From a virus: a DNA stretch of 36,362 nucleotides. The DNA is taken from positions 1 to 36,362 of IMG/VR virus record IMGVR_UViG_3300027954_000001; one strand, given 5' to 3'. Every line of letters starts with the position of its first letter. The first letter of the stretch is position 1. The notes under the pieces were generated by a model that was given only the letters and a program-made list of their open reading frames with translations, had not been told where the DNA came from and made no database searches. This document shows positions 1 to 6,319 of this stretch, piece after piece. The translations under genes and the position numbers were made by a program.

Positions 1-73
1 GCGGCAAGGGGTTGATTTCGTTCCGGCGGATAGCGCCGAGGCGGAGCCCGGCAGGGCGGAGCGCGAGGCGCGC
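1..73. other. Left edge, no gene seen
   Basis: This short stretch lies beyond the stop of the first minus-strand gene. It is GC-rich and contains a small inverted repeat of GCCC and GGGC around position 50. I see no start codon with a ribosome-binding site on the minus strand and no complete gene. It may be the downstream flank of the minus-strand unit or the end of a contig. Confidence 0.4.
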
Positions 74-376
74 CTATCCTATAGATACTGGTATTTTGGC
101 AGTGAATGCCGGTAGGCGCGCCCGTTTCGCCTCCATGACCTTTTTGATCTGTGCTTTCACCCTGTAATAGGACCGTTCACTGTGTCCTTCTGCCTGCGCC
201 TCCGCCAAAGTGGTGAAGGGACGGCGTTTGAGGAGGAGGAACAGGCGACGGCGGACATTGGCAGGACGCCCGGAAAGATGGCCGGTAGGCCGCCAGGCCG
301 AGAGACCGCGCTTCCGTTGATACCAGTTGCGCCGGGGGCCCTCCCGTGGAGGTGTGTCATTATTCAGGGGTGTCAT
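74..376 (-). CDS. Small basic protein, possible DNA-binding
   Basis: A 100-residue, strongly basic protein of unknown function. The start at 376 is supported by a GGAGGAGG ribosome-binding site directly upstream on the minus strand, and it overlaps the end of the ATPase gene by 17 bases, so the two are probably co-transcribed and coupled. The N-terminal half is rich in Arg and Pro. The C-terminal half (about residues 53-85) is predicted by eye to be helical and contains HSERSYYRVKAQIKKV, which could be the recognition part of a helix-turn-helix, but this is only an impression. Its position beside a replication ATPase would suit a DNA-binding accessory factor. I recognise no family. Confidence 0.6.
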   Translation of the reverse strand: MTPLNNDTPPREGPRRNWYQRKRGLSAWRPTGHLSGRPANVRRRLFLLLKRRPFTTLAEAQAEGHSERSYYRVKAQIKKVMEAKRARLPAFTAKIPVSIG

Positions 377-1244
377 ACTCCTCCTCCAGAGTGGGGCGTT
401 TTAGTACGTACTGCTGGGCGGGCTTCGCCGCCTCCTCCTGGATCGGGCGCTGGACCACCGACAAGGACATGATCCCGGTGTCAGCGTCCCCCCGGATTGT
501 GAAGAGCCAAGGGGCCGGGGGCTTGATCTGCCGGCACTTCTCATAGGACACCCGCGTGATGCCCTCCTCAGGGGTGCGGGAGCAGGCCAGGGCCCAGTCA
601 GCGCCCGCGAGCCAGTCCTGGGAGCCGCTGGCGGTGTCCCGGGTTGCACCCTGGAGGCTTCCATGCTTGTCGAGGGACGGCTTGCGCTTGTGGTGGGTGA
701 GAATGACGGTGGCCCCGGTGTCCACGATCGGGCGGAGTTGCTTCCACAGGTTGCGGACCACGGTCGCCTCCTTCTCGTCCTGGAGGCCGAGGAGTTCGCG
801 CGCCGTTTCGAGGATCACCAGTTGCGGGGTGATGCCGTCATGCTGCCACAGCGCCTTGAGGCGGCCGTGTAGGTTGCCGTCTGACACTAGGTTGGTGTGG
901 GTGTAGTGGTAGAATGGTGCGGTCTCCGGGATCGCACCTCCGGCCACCAGCGCCCGCATACGCGGCACTACGATGTCGTCCGTCATTTCCTCGTCGTGGT
1001 AGGCGACCACCAGCGGCGCCGGGATCGAGAAGCCGAGCCACGGCTTGCCCGCTGCCACATGGAGGGCCATGTCGGCCAGGAAGAAGGACTTGCCAACGCC
1101 CCATTCTCCATAGAGGAGAACGCGGGACTTGTAGGGGAGAAGGTTGTCGATGATCCAATGCGTCTTGGTGATGGGTAGATGGATGAGGGTAGATAGGGTG
1201 CGACCCTTCGGGCCGGGCCGTGGCGCGCCTTCCAAGGCGGCCAT
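360..1244 (-). CDS. RepA/AAA_25-like hexameric ATPase (replicative helicase candidate)
   Basis: A 294-residue RecA-fold ATPase resembling the RepA/AAA_25 group of phage and plasmid helicases. Walker A is GEWGVGKS at residues 46-53. A Walker B-like strand, QLVILETARELL, lies at 141-152, followed by the sensor-type strand VILTHHKRKP near 180-189 and the RDTASGSQDW segment near 202-211, the usual order in this family. It most likely unwinds DNA or loads the replication machinery. No primase domain is present, so it is not a T7-gp4-type fusion. The ATG at 1244 is preceded by AAAGGAC. It is transcribed away from the plus-strand replication genes across a shared control region. A recombinase of the same fold is a possible alternative; the ATPase assignment itself is firm. 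Confidence 0.85.
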   Translation of the reverse strand: MAALEGAPRPGPKGRTLSTLIHLPITKTHWIIDNLLPYKSRVLLYGEWGVGKSFFLADMALHVAAGKPWLGFSIPAPLVVAYHDEEMTDDIVVPRMRALVAGGAIPETAPFYHYTHTNLVSDGNLHGRLKALWQHDGITPQLVILETARELLGLQDEKEATVVRNLWKQLRPIVDTGATVILTHHKRKPSLDKHGSLQGATRDTASGSQDWLAGADWALACSRTPEEGITRVSYEKCRQIKPPAPWLFTIRGDADTGIMSLSVVQRPIQEEAAKPAQQYVLKRPTLEEEYDTPE

Positions 1245-1377
1245 GTGTGTCCTTTCTGCAACACCGCGTTGCGCGTGTCACCTTATCTAGGCGAAAGGTT
1301 GCACAGAAGTGCAAGCCGAGGCCTAGTATATGTGCACGGGGGGATTTTCACAAGGGTTCCACTGGAGGGGAGGAATT
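1245..1377. promoter_or_regulatory. Divergent intergenic control region with two dyads
   Basis: The only gap between divergent genes in the window, so it should hold promoters for both directions. Two inverted repeats are visible: GCAAC/GTTGC at 1258-1272 with a five-base spacer, and TTGCAC/GTGCAA at 1299-1314 with a four-base spacer. Downstream, TAGTAT and TATATG around 1324-1332 could be a plus-strand -10 element, but no convincing -35 lies at standard spacing. The dyads are shaped like operators or factor-binding sites. The promoter call is inference; the dyads are directly visible. Confidence 0.5.
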
Positions 1378-1569
1378 ATGAGCAAGTTCCTATCGAAACG
1401 GCACGGGACGTGGCACGGATCGCACACCTGGTTTCGCGTGGGGGAGAAGCATTGCCGGTTCTACAACCGTCACTCGCTCGTCCGGGTGCCCACCAGCACC
1501 GTCTTACGGGTGTTAGACAAGGCCGGGTTGCTGATGCGCTGGGACAGGCAAAGCGGAATCATGAAATGA
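1378..1569 (+). CDS. Small hypothetical protein, first gene of the plus-strand block
   Basis: A 63-residue basic protein beginning MSKFLSKRHGTWHGS, with many His, Arg and Trp residues. The reading frame is open further upstream, but the ATG at 1378 has a strong GGGGAGGA ribosome-binding site and is the sensible start. It ends in an ATGA overlap with the nuclease gene, indicating translational coupling. Its place as first gene after the divergent promoter region suggests early expression. I recognise no family. Confidence 0.65.
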   Translation: MSKFLSKRHGTWHGSHTWFRVGEKHCRFYNRHSLVRVPTSTVLRVLDKAGLLMRWDRQSGIMK

Positions 1570-2456
1570 AAGTCTACAGCCCTTCGGCGACCAAAACGTG
1601 GGAGCGGTGTCCCCTCCTGCGCGAGGCACAGCGGGCCGGGTGGCACACGGTGGTCCACGACTATGGGGACCTGGCGATGATCGCGGGGGACGCCTTCTCG
1701 GCGGGCATGGAAGCACATAACCTCGCTCGGATGTCGCCAGGTGAACCCGCATCGGTGCCGGTGGTTGCGGCGCAAACGCTCTTTCAAGAACGCGTCGAGC
1801 ACGTCAAGGCCAGCGGGGGGCGGTTCGAGTTCACTGCCAAGAACCAGGAGGCGGCCCTCGTGATGGAGGAGGGGTTGTTGGAAGCGCTGGCCTTCACGGT
1901 CGAGAATGATCCGGCGCCCCCGGAGTGGCAGGTCGTCGCGGTGGAGCAGTCATTAGGGCCAGAGGCCGGGTATGCGCGGCCGGACGTGGTGTACGAGTTG
2001 CCGCCCGAGTGCGAGCGCGACGAAAGCGGCGAACAGGTTGGGTGTCGCGTGGTGCGCCTCACCCGGGACTACAAGTTCAAGCTGGCCAGCGACAAGAAGT
2101 ACGACACCGAGCGAGTCAATGAGTACCTGGCCAGTGGGCAGGCGCACCACTACCTTCACTTCGGGCACTCCCGCTATTTCAACTCGCTCATCGTCGTGGC
2201 CAAGCCAAAGCCACGCTTCGTGGGACTCACGGCCTATCTCGAATATGATGGGAAGATGATCAACCGGTGGGTCGCGGGGCAGGAGGGGAAATGGCAAGCG
2301 ATGCACATGCAGGAGACCGGCCTGCTGCCCTTGTGGGAGAGTGAGCAACATGAGGACAAGTGGGGGAGGTGCGAGATGTGGGAAGCGTGCTTGCTCTATG
2401 ACCGGGACCCGCAACGTATGCTGAATGGCGGTTACATTAAGATCGAGAGGAGGTAA
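1566..2456 (+). CDS. PD-(D/E)XK nuclease, Cas4/RecB-like
   Basis: A 296-residue nuclease of the PD-(D/E)XK superfamily, close in pattern to Cas4/RecB-type phage exonucleases. In order: SPSATKTWERCP at residues 5-16, the N-terminal motif with a Cys at 15; H51; E127; the metal-binding Asp in YARPD at 136-140; the catalytic D-Y-K at 168-170; and a QxxxY motif at 192-196. Two further Cys at 269 and 275 could, with C15, help hold an Fe-S cluster as in Cas4, but a full set of four is not obvious. It probably resects or processes DNA ends for recombination. The frame is open back to 1245, but the ATG at 1566 overlaps the previous stop and starts directly at the conserved motif. The Sak4-like ATPase follows closely. 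Confidence 0.8.
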   Translation: MKVYSPSATKTWERCPLLREAQRAGWHTVVHDYGDLAMIAGDAFSAGMEAHNLARMSPGEPASVPVVAAQTLFQERVEHVKASGGRFEFTAKNQEAALVMEEGLLEALAFTVENDPAPPEWQVVAVEQSLGPEAGYARPDVVYELPPECERDESGEQVGCRVVRLTRDYKFKLASDKKYDTERVNEYLASGQAHHYLHFGHSRYFNSLIVVAKPKPRFVGLTAYLEYDGKMINRWVAGQEGKWQAMHMQETGLLPLWESEQHEDKWGRCEMWEACLLYDRDPQRMLNGGYIKIERR

Positions 2457-2458
2457 GG

Positions 2459-2689
2459 ATGTTTGAAAAAGGCGACAAGGTGTTAGTGTACACGGCACAG
2501 GGCGTCAAGTCGTTCGAGGCCGTGCTCGTTCACGCACCCGCTGGACCAGGTGACACGTGGATTTTCACCACCGAAAGCGAGAAGCTGGGCGGGGTGATCT
2601 TGATCGCGGTGCCCCAGCCGTACATGGTCACGAAGCTGATCGGGCCGTCATTGCTCGTGCCGCTCCTCGAGGTTGTGGCAAACGCATGA
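2459..2689 (+). CDS. Hypothetical protein, 76 residues
   Basis: A small protein starting MFEKGDKVLVYTAQG, with alternating hydrophobic and polar residues suggesting a compact beta-rich fold of SH3 or similar type. The AGGAGG ribosome-binding site lies in the end of the nuclease gene and only two bases separate the genes. It sits between a nuclease and a recombinase ATPase, so an accessory role in recombination is possible but unproven. No motif identifies its activity. Confidence 0.6.
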   Translation: MFEKGDKVLVYTAQGVKSFEAVLVHAPAGPGDTWIFTTESEKLGGVILIAVPQPYMVTKLIGPSLLVPLLEVVANA

Positions 2690-2722
2690 GCCAACATTTG
2701 TTAAGTGGAAAGGGACACGCCG

Positions 2723-3538
2723 ATGCCTTTTGTCAAGCTAACCGCTGACAGCGCGCCGTGGAAGCGGATCGCGCGCACGATCTTGATCAGCGGTCCGCCC
2801 AACAGCGGCAAGACCTACAGCGCCCGCACCGCGCTGGGGAAGATCGCCTACATCTCCTATCCCGGGGAGGGGGGCGCCTCGTCAGTCAACCGGGCGGAGA
2901 TCGAGGCCCGGGGCGGGGTGTGCTGGATATGGGAGAACCCGCCCGTCGGACAACCGATGGACTGGGGAAAGGTGCGCCGAGAGGTGGCTCAGTTGACGGT
3001 GGAGATTCTGGCCGGCAAGTATGGCCAGTTCGATGTGTTCTTCGGCGACGGCCTGCACAAGTATTACGGGGTCGGGCTGGCCGATGTCACCAACGGGGCC
3101 AGCGAGACGGGCGAAGAGTTCGAGGCCAAGCTATACGGGCAGGCGCACAAGGTGTTTTTCAGCTATCTGCGCATGGTCCGGGACAGCAATGCCATTGCGA
3201 CGAAGGTGTTCACGGTGTGGGACGGCCGGGAGAAGGATGATCCCGATGCCAAGGATCGGGACACCGAGAAGCACATCTTCCCGGAGTTGCCGGGCAAGGC
3301 GGCCAAAGATGTCATGGGCGAGTTCTCGGTCGTGATGTACGCCACCATCAAGACCGTGGGCGCCGATCGTAAGTATGTGTGGCAGACCAAACCGCAAGGC
3401 AAGGTGTGGGGATGCGGGATCAAGTTGCCGGAGGAGAAGAAGATTGTGGTCCCCCTGTTTGTGCCGCAGGACATTCAGGCACTCATTAACCTGCTCGATC
3501 CGCCCGCGGCGGCGAGCGCAACGCAGGAGGTCAAGTGA
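2723..3538 (+). CDS. Sak4-like RecA-fold recombinase ATPase
   Basis: A 271-residue single-domain P-loop ATPase. Walker A is GPPNSGKT at residues 24-31 and the Walker B-type strand FDVFFGDG lies at 103-110. This size and layout fit the phage AAA_24/Sak4 group, RecA-like proteins that promote single-strand annealing together with an SSB. The ATG at 2723 is chosen over an upstream in-frame GTG at 2705 because AAAGGGA lies at a workable distance. It is followed, in a TGATG stop/start overlap, by an SSB-like gene and preceded by an exonuclease, which is the classic grouping for phage recombination. The Sak4 assignment rests on pattern and context rather than a full alignment. Confidence 0.75.
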   Translation: MPFVKLTADSAPWKRIARTILISGPPNSGKTYSARTALGKIAYISYPGEGGASSVNRAEIEARGGVCWIWENPPVGQPMDWGKVRREVAQLTVEILAGKYGQFDVFFGDGLHKYYGVGLADVTNGASETGEEFEAKLYGQAHKVFFSYLRMVRDSNAIATKVFTVWDGREKDDPDAKDRDTEKHIFPELPGKAAKDVMGEFSVVMYATIKTVGADRKYVWQTKPQGKVWGCGIKLPEEKKIVVPLFVPQDIQALINLLDPPAAASATQEVK

Positions 3539-4032
3539 TGGATGCAGACAGCGTCATTTACGCCGAACCGGAAGTGGAAAGCTATGGCTGGGACGAGAGC
3601 ACGATCAGCCGAGAGGACTCGAATGAGTTGGCCATGTTCAATCTCATTCCCAAGGGGACATACCCCGGGGTGGTGGTGAAGGTGACGCCCAAGAAGATCA
3701 CGACGGAGCAAGGGCTGCACCCGTTGGAGGGGAAGACCATTGCGAAGTTGGACATCCTGCTGACAGCGGACACCCGCAATTACCACCTGTTTGTGGATGC
3801 CTACCCTGAGGTGATCAAGGCCAAGTCGAAGAGCGGGGGGACCTACATCCGCGCCGAGAGCGACATTGCCACACAGTTGTTCGACGCGCTGGAGATGCAC
3901 GGCCAGCCATTCACGAAGGTCCTCGCGGCCGCGCAAGAAGAGACCCTGAAGTACGTGGTGCGTATTGTGGAGTCGAAGGACCCCCAGTACAAGCCAAAGA
4001 ACGCCGTCAAGATTTACGCCTACAGGCAGTAG
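3538..4032 (+). CDS. SSB-like / recombination accessory protein
   Basis: A 164-residue protein, probably a single-stranded-DNA-binding protein with an OB-type fold. A beta-rich core begins around GTYPGVVVKVTPKK and continues through TIAKLDILLTADTRNYHLFV. The start at 3538 overlaps the ATPase stop and has GGAGG seven bases upstream. It lacks the acidic tail typical of bacterial SSB; the C terminus is basic (KNAVKIYAYRQ). The function is inferred mostly from its immediate pairing with the Sak4-like ATPase, since Sak4 proteins are commonly encoded with an SSB. A different DNA-binding accessory factor is possible. Confidence 0.55.
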   Translation: MDADSVIYAEPEVESYGWDESTISREDSNELAMFNLIPKGTYPGVVVKVTPKKITTEQGLHPLEGKTIAKLDILLTADTRNYHLFVDAYPEVIKAKSKSGGTYIRAESDIATQLFDALEMHGQPFTKVLAAAQEETLKYVVRIVESKDPQYKPKNAVKIYAYRQ

Positions 4033-4043
4033 GTTCCACTGGC

Positions 4044-4066
4044 GGGGCGGGCCGCGTGCCCGCCCC
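4044..4066 (+). terminator. GC-rich hairpin between SSB-like and exported-protein genes
   Basis: A perfect nine-base-pair stem, GGGGCGGGC with GCCCGCCCC, and a five-base loop lie just after the SSB-like stop codon. No T-run follows, so it is not a standard intrinsic terminator. It could attenuate transcription, stabilise or process the upstream message, or limit access to the GTG start about 20 bases downstream. Confidence 0.45.
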
Positions 4067-4085
4067 CCGCAACCACGGAGGAACT

Positions 4086-4964
4086 GTGAAAAAGATTCTA
4101 GCAGTGATCATTGGGCTGTTGCTGGGTGGGAGTGCGGCGTTCGCATTTGCCGAGAATCCGCCTGGCAGCCAGAATCCAAACGCCGCTGCGAACAGCCAGA
4201 GCAATGCCTCGCAGGGGCAGGAGCAAGGGCAAAGTCAGGGGCAGGGCCAGAGCCAAGCGGCCAGTGGCAAGGCCAAGTCCACCTCCAGCGCCTCAATCAC
4301 CACCACAGAGAGCCCCAACTTTCTCAGCCTACCTGGAGTGATGGGCGCGCCGGCCATTCTGGCCATTCCGCCGGAGAACCACGGCAACATCATGGCCCCA
4401 ATCGCCCTGCCGAAGCGCATGACCTACGAGCAAGCGCAGGCGTGCCGCAAGGCGTGGCTGGATGATGAGTATGAGGGGGGACGTAGTGAGAATGAAACAC
4501 GTGTTGTGGCAATTGACTATGCTAAACCCCATGAGGCGGCTAGTCTCGACATGGACCTTTACCTCGGAACAGTTTCGGTTACTGCTTCCGCCGGGTATAC
4601 CTTCCTGCCCGCACTATGTGAGGCAGCGTTTAGGGCCCTCGAGGAAGGTGCTACCAGCATCCTCGTCAACTACACCGTCGAGAAAGCGAACGTCACCAAA
4701 GGGGTTGGGTTTGGTTCGTCGGCGGGCGGCAGCGCCATCCCCAGCACCAGCAGCCCCAGCGCGCTTTCAGGAGTTGCTGGCTTCGGGACAGGATACAGCG
4801 TAGTGACCAACGAGCCGCGTCTACTCAGCTTGATCGCCGTGGCCACCCATGACCACAACGCCCACAGTCATGCTCCGTTGATCTCTGTCAGCGACGTGTC
4901 GGATGCTGACGCGTTTGAGCGAGTGACGGTGAAGCTAACGCCCGAGGGATTTGCTATCAGGTAG
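4086..4964 (+). CDS. Exported protein with Gln/Ser/Gly-rich linker, unknown function
   Basis: A 292-residue protein with a clear Sec signal peptide: VKK, a hydrophobic core ILAVIIGLLLGGSAA, and a likely cut after AFA near residue 22. The mature part opens with a low-complexity linker rich in Q, S, G and N (about residues 25-75), then a globular region with HDHNAHSH near the C terminus. The frame is open to 4056, but that start lies inside the hairpin and would bury the signal peptide; the GTG at 4086 is preceded by GGAGG. It is probably secreted to the periplasm or cell surface of the infected host. An envelope-modifying or superinfection role is possible, but no known domain is recognised. 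Confidence 0.65.
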   Translation: MKKILAVIIGLLLGGSAAFAFAENPPGSQNPNAAANSQSNASQGQEQGQSQGQGQSQAASGKAKSTSSASITTTESPNFLSLPGVMGAPAILAIPPENHGNIMAPIALPKRMTYEQAQACRKAWLDDEYEGGRSENETRVVAIDYAKPHEAASLDMDLYLGTVSVTASAGYTFLPALCEAAFRALEEGATSILVNYTVEKANVTKGVGFGSSAGGSAIPSTSSPSALSGVAGFGTGYSVVTNEPRLLSLIAVATHDHNAHSHAPLISVSDVSDADAFERVTVKLTPEGFAIR

Positions 4965-4989
4965 CAGTATCTGCACGAAACGGTAAGGA

Positions 4990-5064
4990 TGCGGGGTAGT
5001 TCAAGGGTAGAACGCCTGTCTCATAAGCAGGAGAATCTCGGTTCAACTCCGAGCCCCGCTTCCA
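4990..5064 (+). tRNA. tRNA with CAU anticodon (Met or Ile2)
   Basis: A cloverleaf folds by eye. D stem GTTC/GAAC; anticodon stem CCTGT/GCAGG with loop CTCATAA (anticodon CAT at 5022-5024); T stem CTCGG/CCGAG with loop TTCAACT; acceptor GCGGGG/CCCCGC; CCA encoded at 5062-5064. The outermost acceptor position is T opposite T and the discriminator is T, both unusual. The anticodon stem lacks the three G-C pairs of initiator tRNAs and position 11-24 is T-A, which favours an elongator Met or a lysidine-modified Ile2 tRNA. It sits between two exported-protein genes, and its 3' end abuts the ribosome-binding site of the next gene. Confidence 0.85.
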
Positions 5065-5077
5065 CTGGAGGAGACAC

Positions 5078-5482
5078 ATGAAATATCTGGAAATCTTTAT
5101 CGCCATCATTGTCCTAGGGGTCTCGCTCGCATTTTGTGATCGAGCTATGGCCCATGTCAGTGAAGCGTGTCTCTCCATTCCACACCCCTCCGGCCCGGCC
5201 CTGTCTGCGGGCCGGTCGGAAGACGGCCGCTTCTATGTCCAGGAGTATTCGCTCAAGGGCGGTCAGACCCCCGACTTCCTGCGTGTGTTTCAGCTTATGC
5301 CCGCCGCACAAGGGGCCCCGGTGTTCCTGGCATTCCCGACGACGTACCTGATCGACCGGGACGGCGACGGTCTCTTCGAGGAGATGTACATCGACTACGA
5401 CCTGAAGATGGACTGCAACACGTTCAACAAGATGCTGTGGGACGAGGAGCGGGGGGAGTATGTCCCGCAGAAAACGACATGA
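5078..5482 (+). CDS. Small exported protein with Asp-rich loop
   Basis: A 134-residue protein with an N-terminal signal sequence (MKYLEIFIAIIVLGVSLAF, likely cut after AMA near residue 25). The mature domain contains IDRDGDGLFEEMY near residues 91-103, which resembles a calcium-binding DxDxDG loop. Two mature Cys (one early, one near DCNTF) could form a disulfide. The ribosome-binding site GGAGGAG follows immediately after the tRNA CCA. It probably acts in the periplasm. It recalls in type the exported protein at 12908-13297, though similarity outside the signal peptide is not apparent. Function unknown. Confidence 0.65.
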   Translation: MKYLEIFIAIIVLGVSLAFCDRAMAHVSEACLSIPHPSGPALSAGRSEDGRFYVQEYSLKGGQTPDFLRVFQLMPAAQGAPVFLAFPTTYLIDRDGDGLFEEMYIDYDLKMDCNTFNKMLWDEERGEYVPQKTT

Positions 5483-5646
5483 GCGCGCCGAAACTTGCCA
5501 AGACTATCTGTTCCGACTGCTGCTGCGCGGCCGGTCTGGACGTGGAGGTGCAAGATGAAAAAGGACGACCACGAGAGCGAACTGATCCTGTGCCTACAGT
5601 CGAACCTGTTACGGTTGGAGAACGAGAACCAGAAGCTGCGGAGTAA
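5479..5646 (+). CDS. Possible Cys-rich small protein (overlapping frame)
   Basis: A possible 55-residue protein, MSAPKLAKTICSDCCCAAG and onward, whose ATG overlaps the preceding stop as ATGA. The four clustered Cys could bind a metal. It lacks its own ribosome-binding site, and its second half shares 92 bases in another frame with the better supported coiled-coil gene at 5555. It may be real and translated by coupling, or only the open first half of the gap. Low confidence. Confidence 0.35.
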   Translation: MSAPKLAKTICSDCCCAAGLDVEVQDEKGRPRERTDPVPTVEPVTVGEREPEAAE

Positions 5647-5737
5647 GCTGAAATTCTGGAAGACGATCGCTCGGTCCCTCACAGATTCGCTTCATACTGA
5701 GAATCCCTATGGGAATCGGGAGGCGGAGAATGAGTAA
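5555..5737 (+). CDS. Small coiled-coil protein
   Basis: A 60-residue protein beginning MKKDDHESELILCLQ. Hydrophobic residues recur at heptad spacing through LLRLENENQKLRSKLKFW, so residues 10-40 probably form a coiled coil. The GGAGG ribosome-binding site lies six bases before the ATG, which is why I prefer this start over the upstream in-frame GTG-type starts. It overlaps the next gene by eight bases. A small dimerising or regulatory protein is plausible; no family is recognised. Confidence 0.6.
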   Translation: MKKDDHESELILCLQSNLLRLENENQKLRSKLKFWKTIARSLTDSLHTENPYGNREAENE

Positions 5738-5855
5738 GATACCGCAGTATGCCTGTGATCCTGCTCGACTAATGGAAACGGAGCGCGACCAAGCTGAGGC
5801 CCGCGTGAGGGAGTTGGAGGCGCAGCTTTTAAGGCACGAGATTGGTGCAACATGA
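5730..5855 (+). CDS. Very small coiled-coil protein upstream of endolysin
   Basis: A 41-residue protein, MSKIPQYACDPARLMETE then a heptad-like run ending ELEAQLLRHEIGAT. The ribosome-binding site is GGAGGCGGAGA. Its stop shares an ATGA overlap with the endolysin start, so it may mainly serve to couple translation of that gene. No family is recognised. Confidence 0.55.
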   Translation: MSKIPQYACDPARLMETERDQAEARVRELEAQLLRHEIGAT

Positions 5856-6319
5856 AAACCCTCAAACACCTTGACGGCCTTCATCCCATCCTCGCGCTGC
5901 GAGCACAAACACTAGGAGAATTATGCAAAACCCGTGGTTTGTCATTTGTTGTTACCGCAGGCCTAAGAAGCAACGCAGAGCAGGACGCCCTCTACGCCAA
6001 GGGGCGCACCACCGAGGGCAAAGTGGTAACAAAGGCGCGTGGTGGAGAAAGTTGGCACAACTATGGGCTCGCGTTTGATTTTGTGTCTGTGGACGGGAGT
6101 CAGCTTTCACATGAGCGTTTTATATGGAACGACGACGCACCTGAATGGCAACAGATCGGCGAACTGGGCGAGAGTTTGGGGCTCGAATGGGGCGGGCGGT
6201 GGGGGTTCAAGGACAAGCCCCACTTTCAACTGACCGCGGGGATACCCCTGGCACAGGCGAAGCTGCTTGCGTTGCCCGTGTTGTGGGACATGGTGACGCA
6301 TGGACTTGCTAAAACCTGA
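5852..6319 (+). CDS. Endolysin, L-Ala-D-Glu type peptidase (M15 family)
   Basis: A 155-residue peptidoglycan peptidase of the VanY/M15 group, like the T5 endolysin. It should cut the peptide stems of the cell wall at lysis. The zinc ligands are visible: SWHNYGLAFD gives H69 and D76, and DKPHFQL gives H124. The upstream TAGLRSNAEQDALYAKG segment (residues 35-51) is also typical. No signal peptide or membrane anchor is present, so a holin must release it. The holin candidates lie in other clusters, on both strands, which is unusual spacing. The GC content of its first part (30 of 60 in the line from 5881) is below that of most neighbours, hinting at recent acquisition. It overlaps the polymerase gene by 20 bases. 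Confidence 0.9.
   Translation: MKTLKHLDGLHPILALRAQTLGELCKTRGLSFVVTAGLRSNAEQDALYAKGRTTEGKVVTKARGGESWHNYGLAFDFVSVDGSQLSHERFIWNDDAPEWQQIGELGESLGLEWGGRWGFKDKPHFQLTAGIPLAQAKLLALPVLWDMVTHGLAKT

Noticed and set aside
157-664. Several short frames on both strands (157-360, 182-472, 346-546, 401-664)
   Set aside because: Shadows of the small basic protein and ATPase genes without ribosome-binding sites or meaningful composition.
1245-1565. N-terminal extension of the nuclease to 1245
   Set aside because: It would span the divergent control region and the small gene at 1378. The nuclease motifs begin right after the ATG at 1566, which is coupled to the previous stop.
2686-2748. 20-codon frame with ATGA overlap before the Sak4-like gene
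   Set aside because: Too short to support, and it overlaps the ATPase start in another frame; at most a coupling leader.
4056-4085. Earlier ATG start for the exported protein
   Set aside because: It lies inside a strong hairpin and would put ten residues before the signal peptide, while GTG 4086 has GGAGG upstream.
5022-5024. Initiator tRNA (fMet) assignment
   Set aside because: Although 1:72 is unpaired, the anticodon stem lacks the three consecutive G-C pairs and position 11-24 is T-A, as in elongators.
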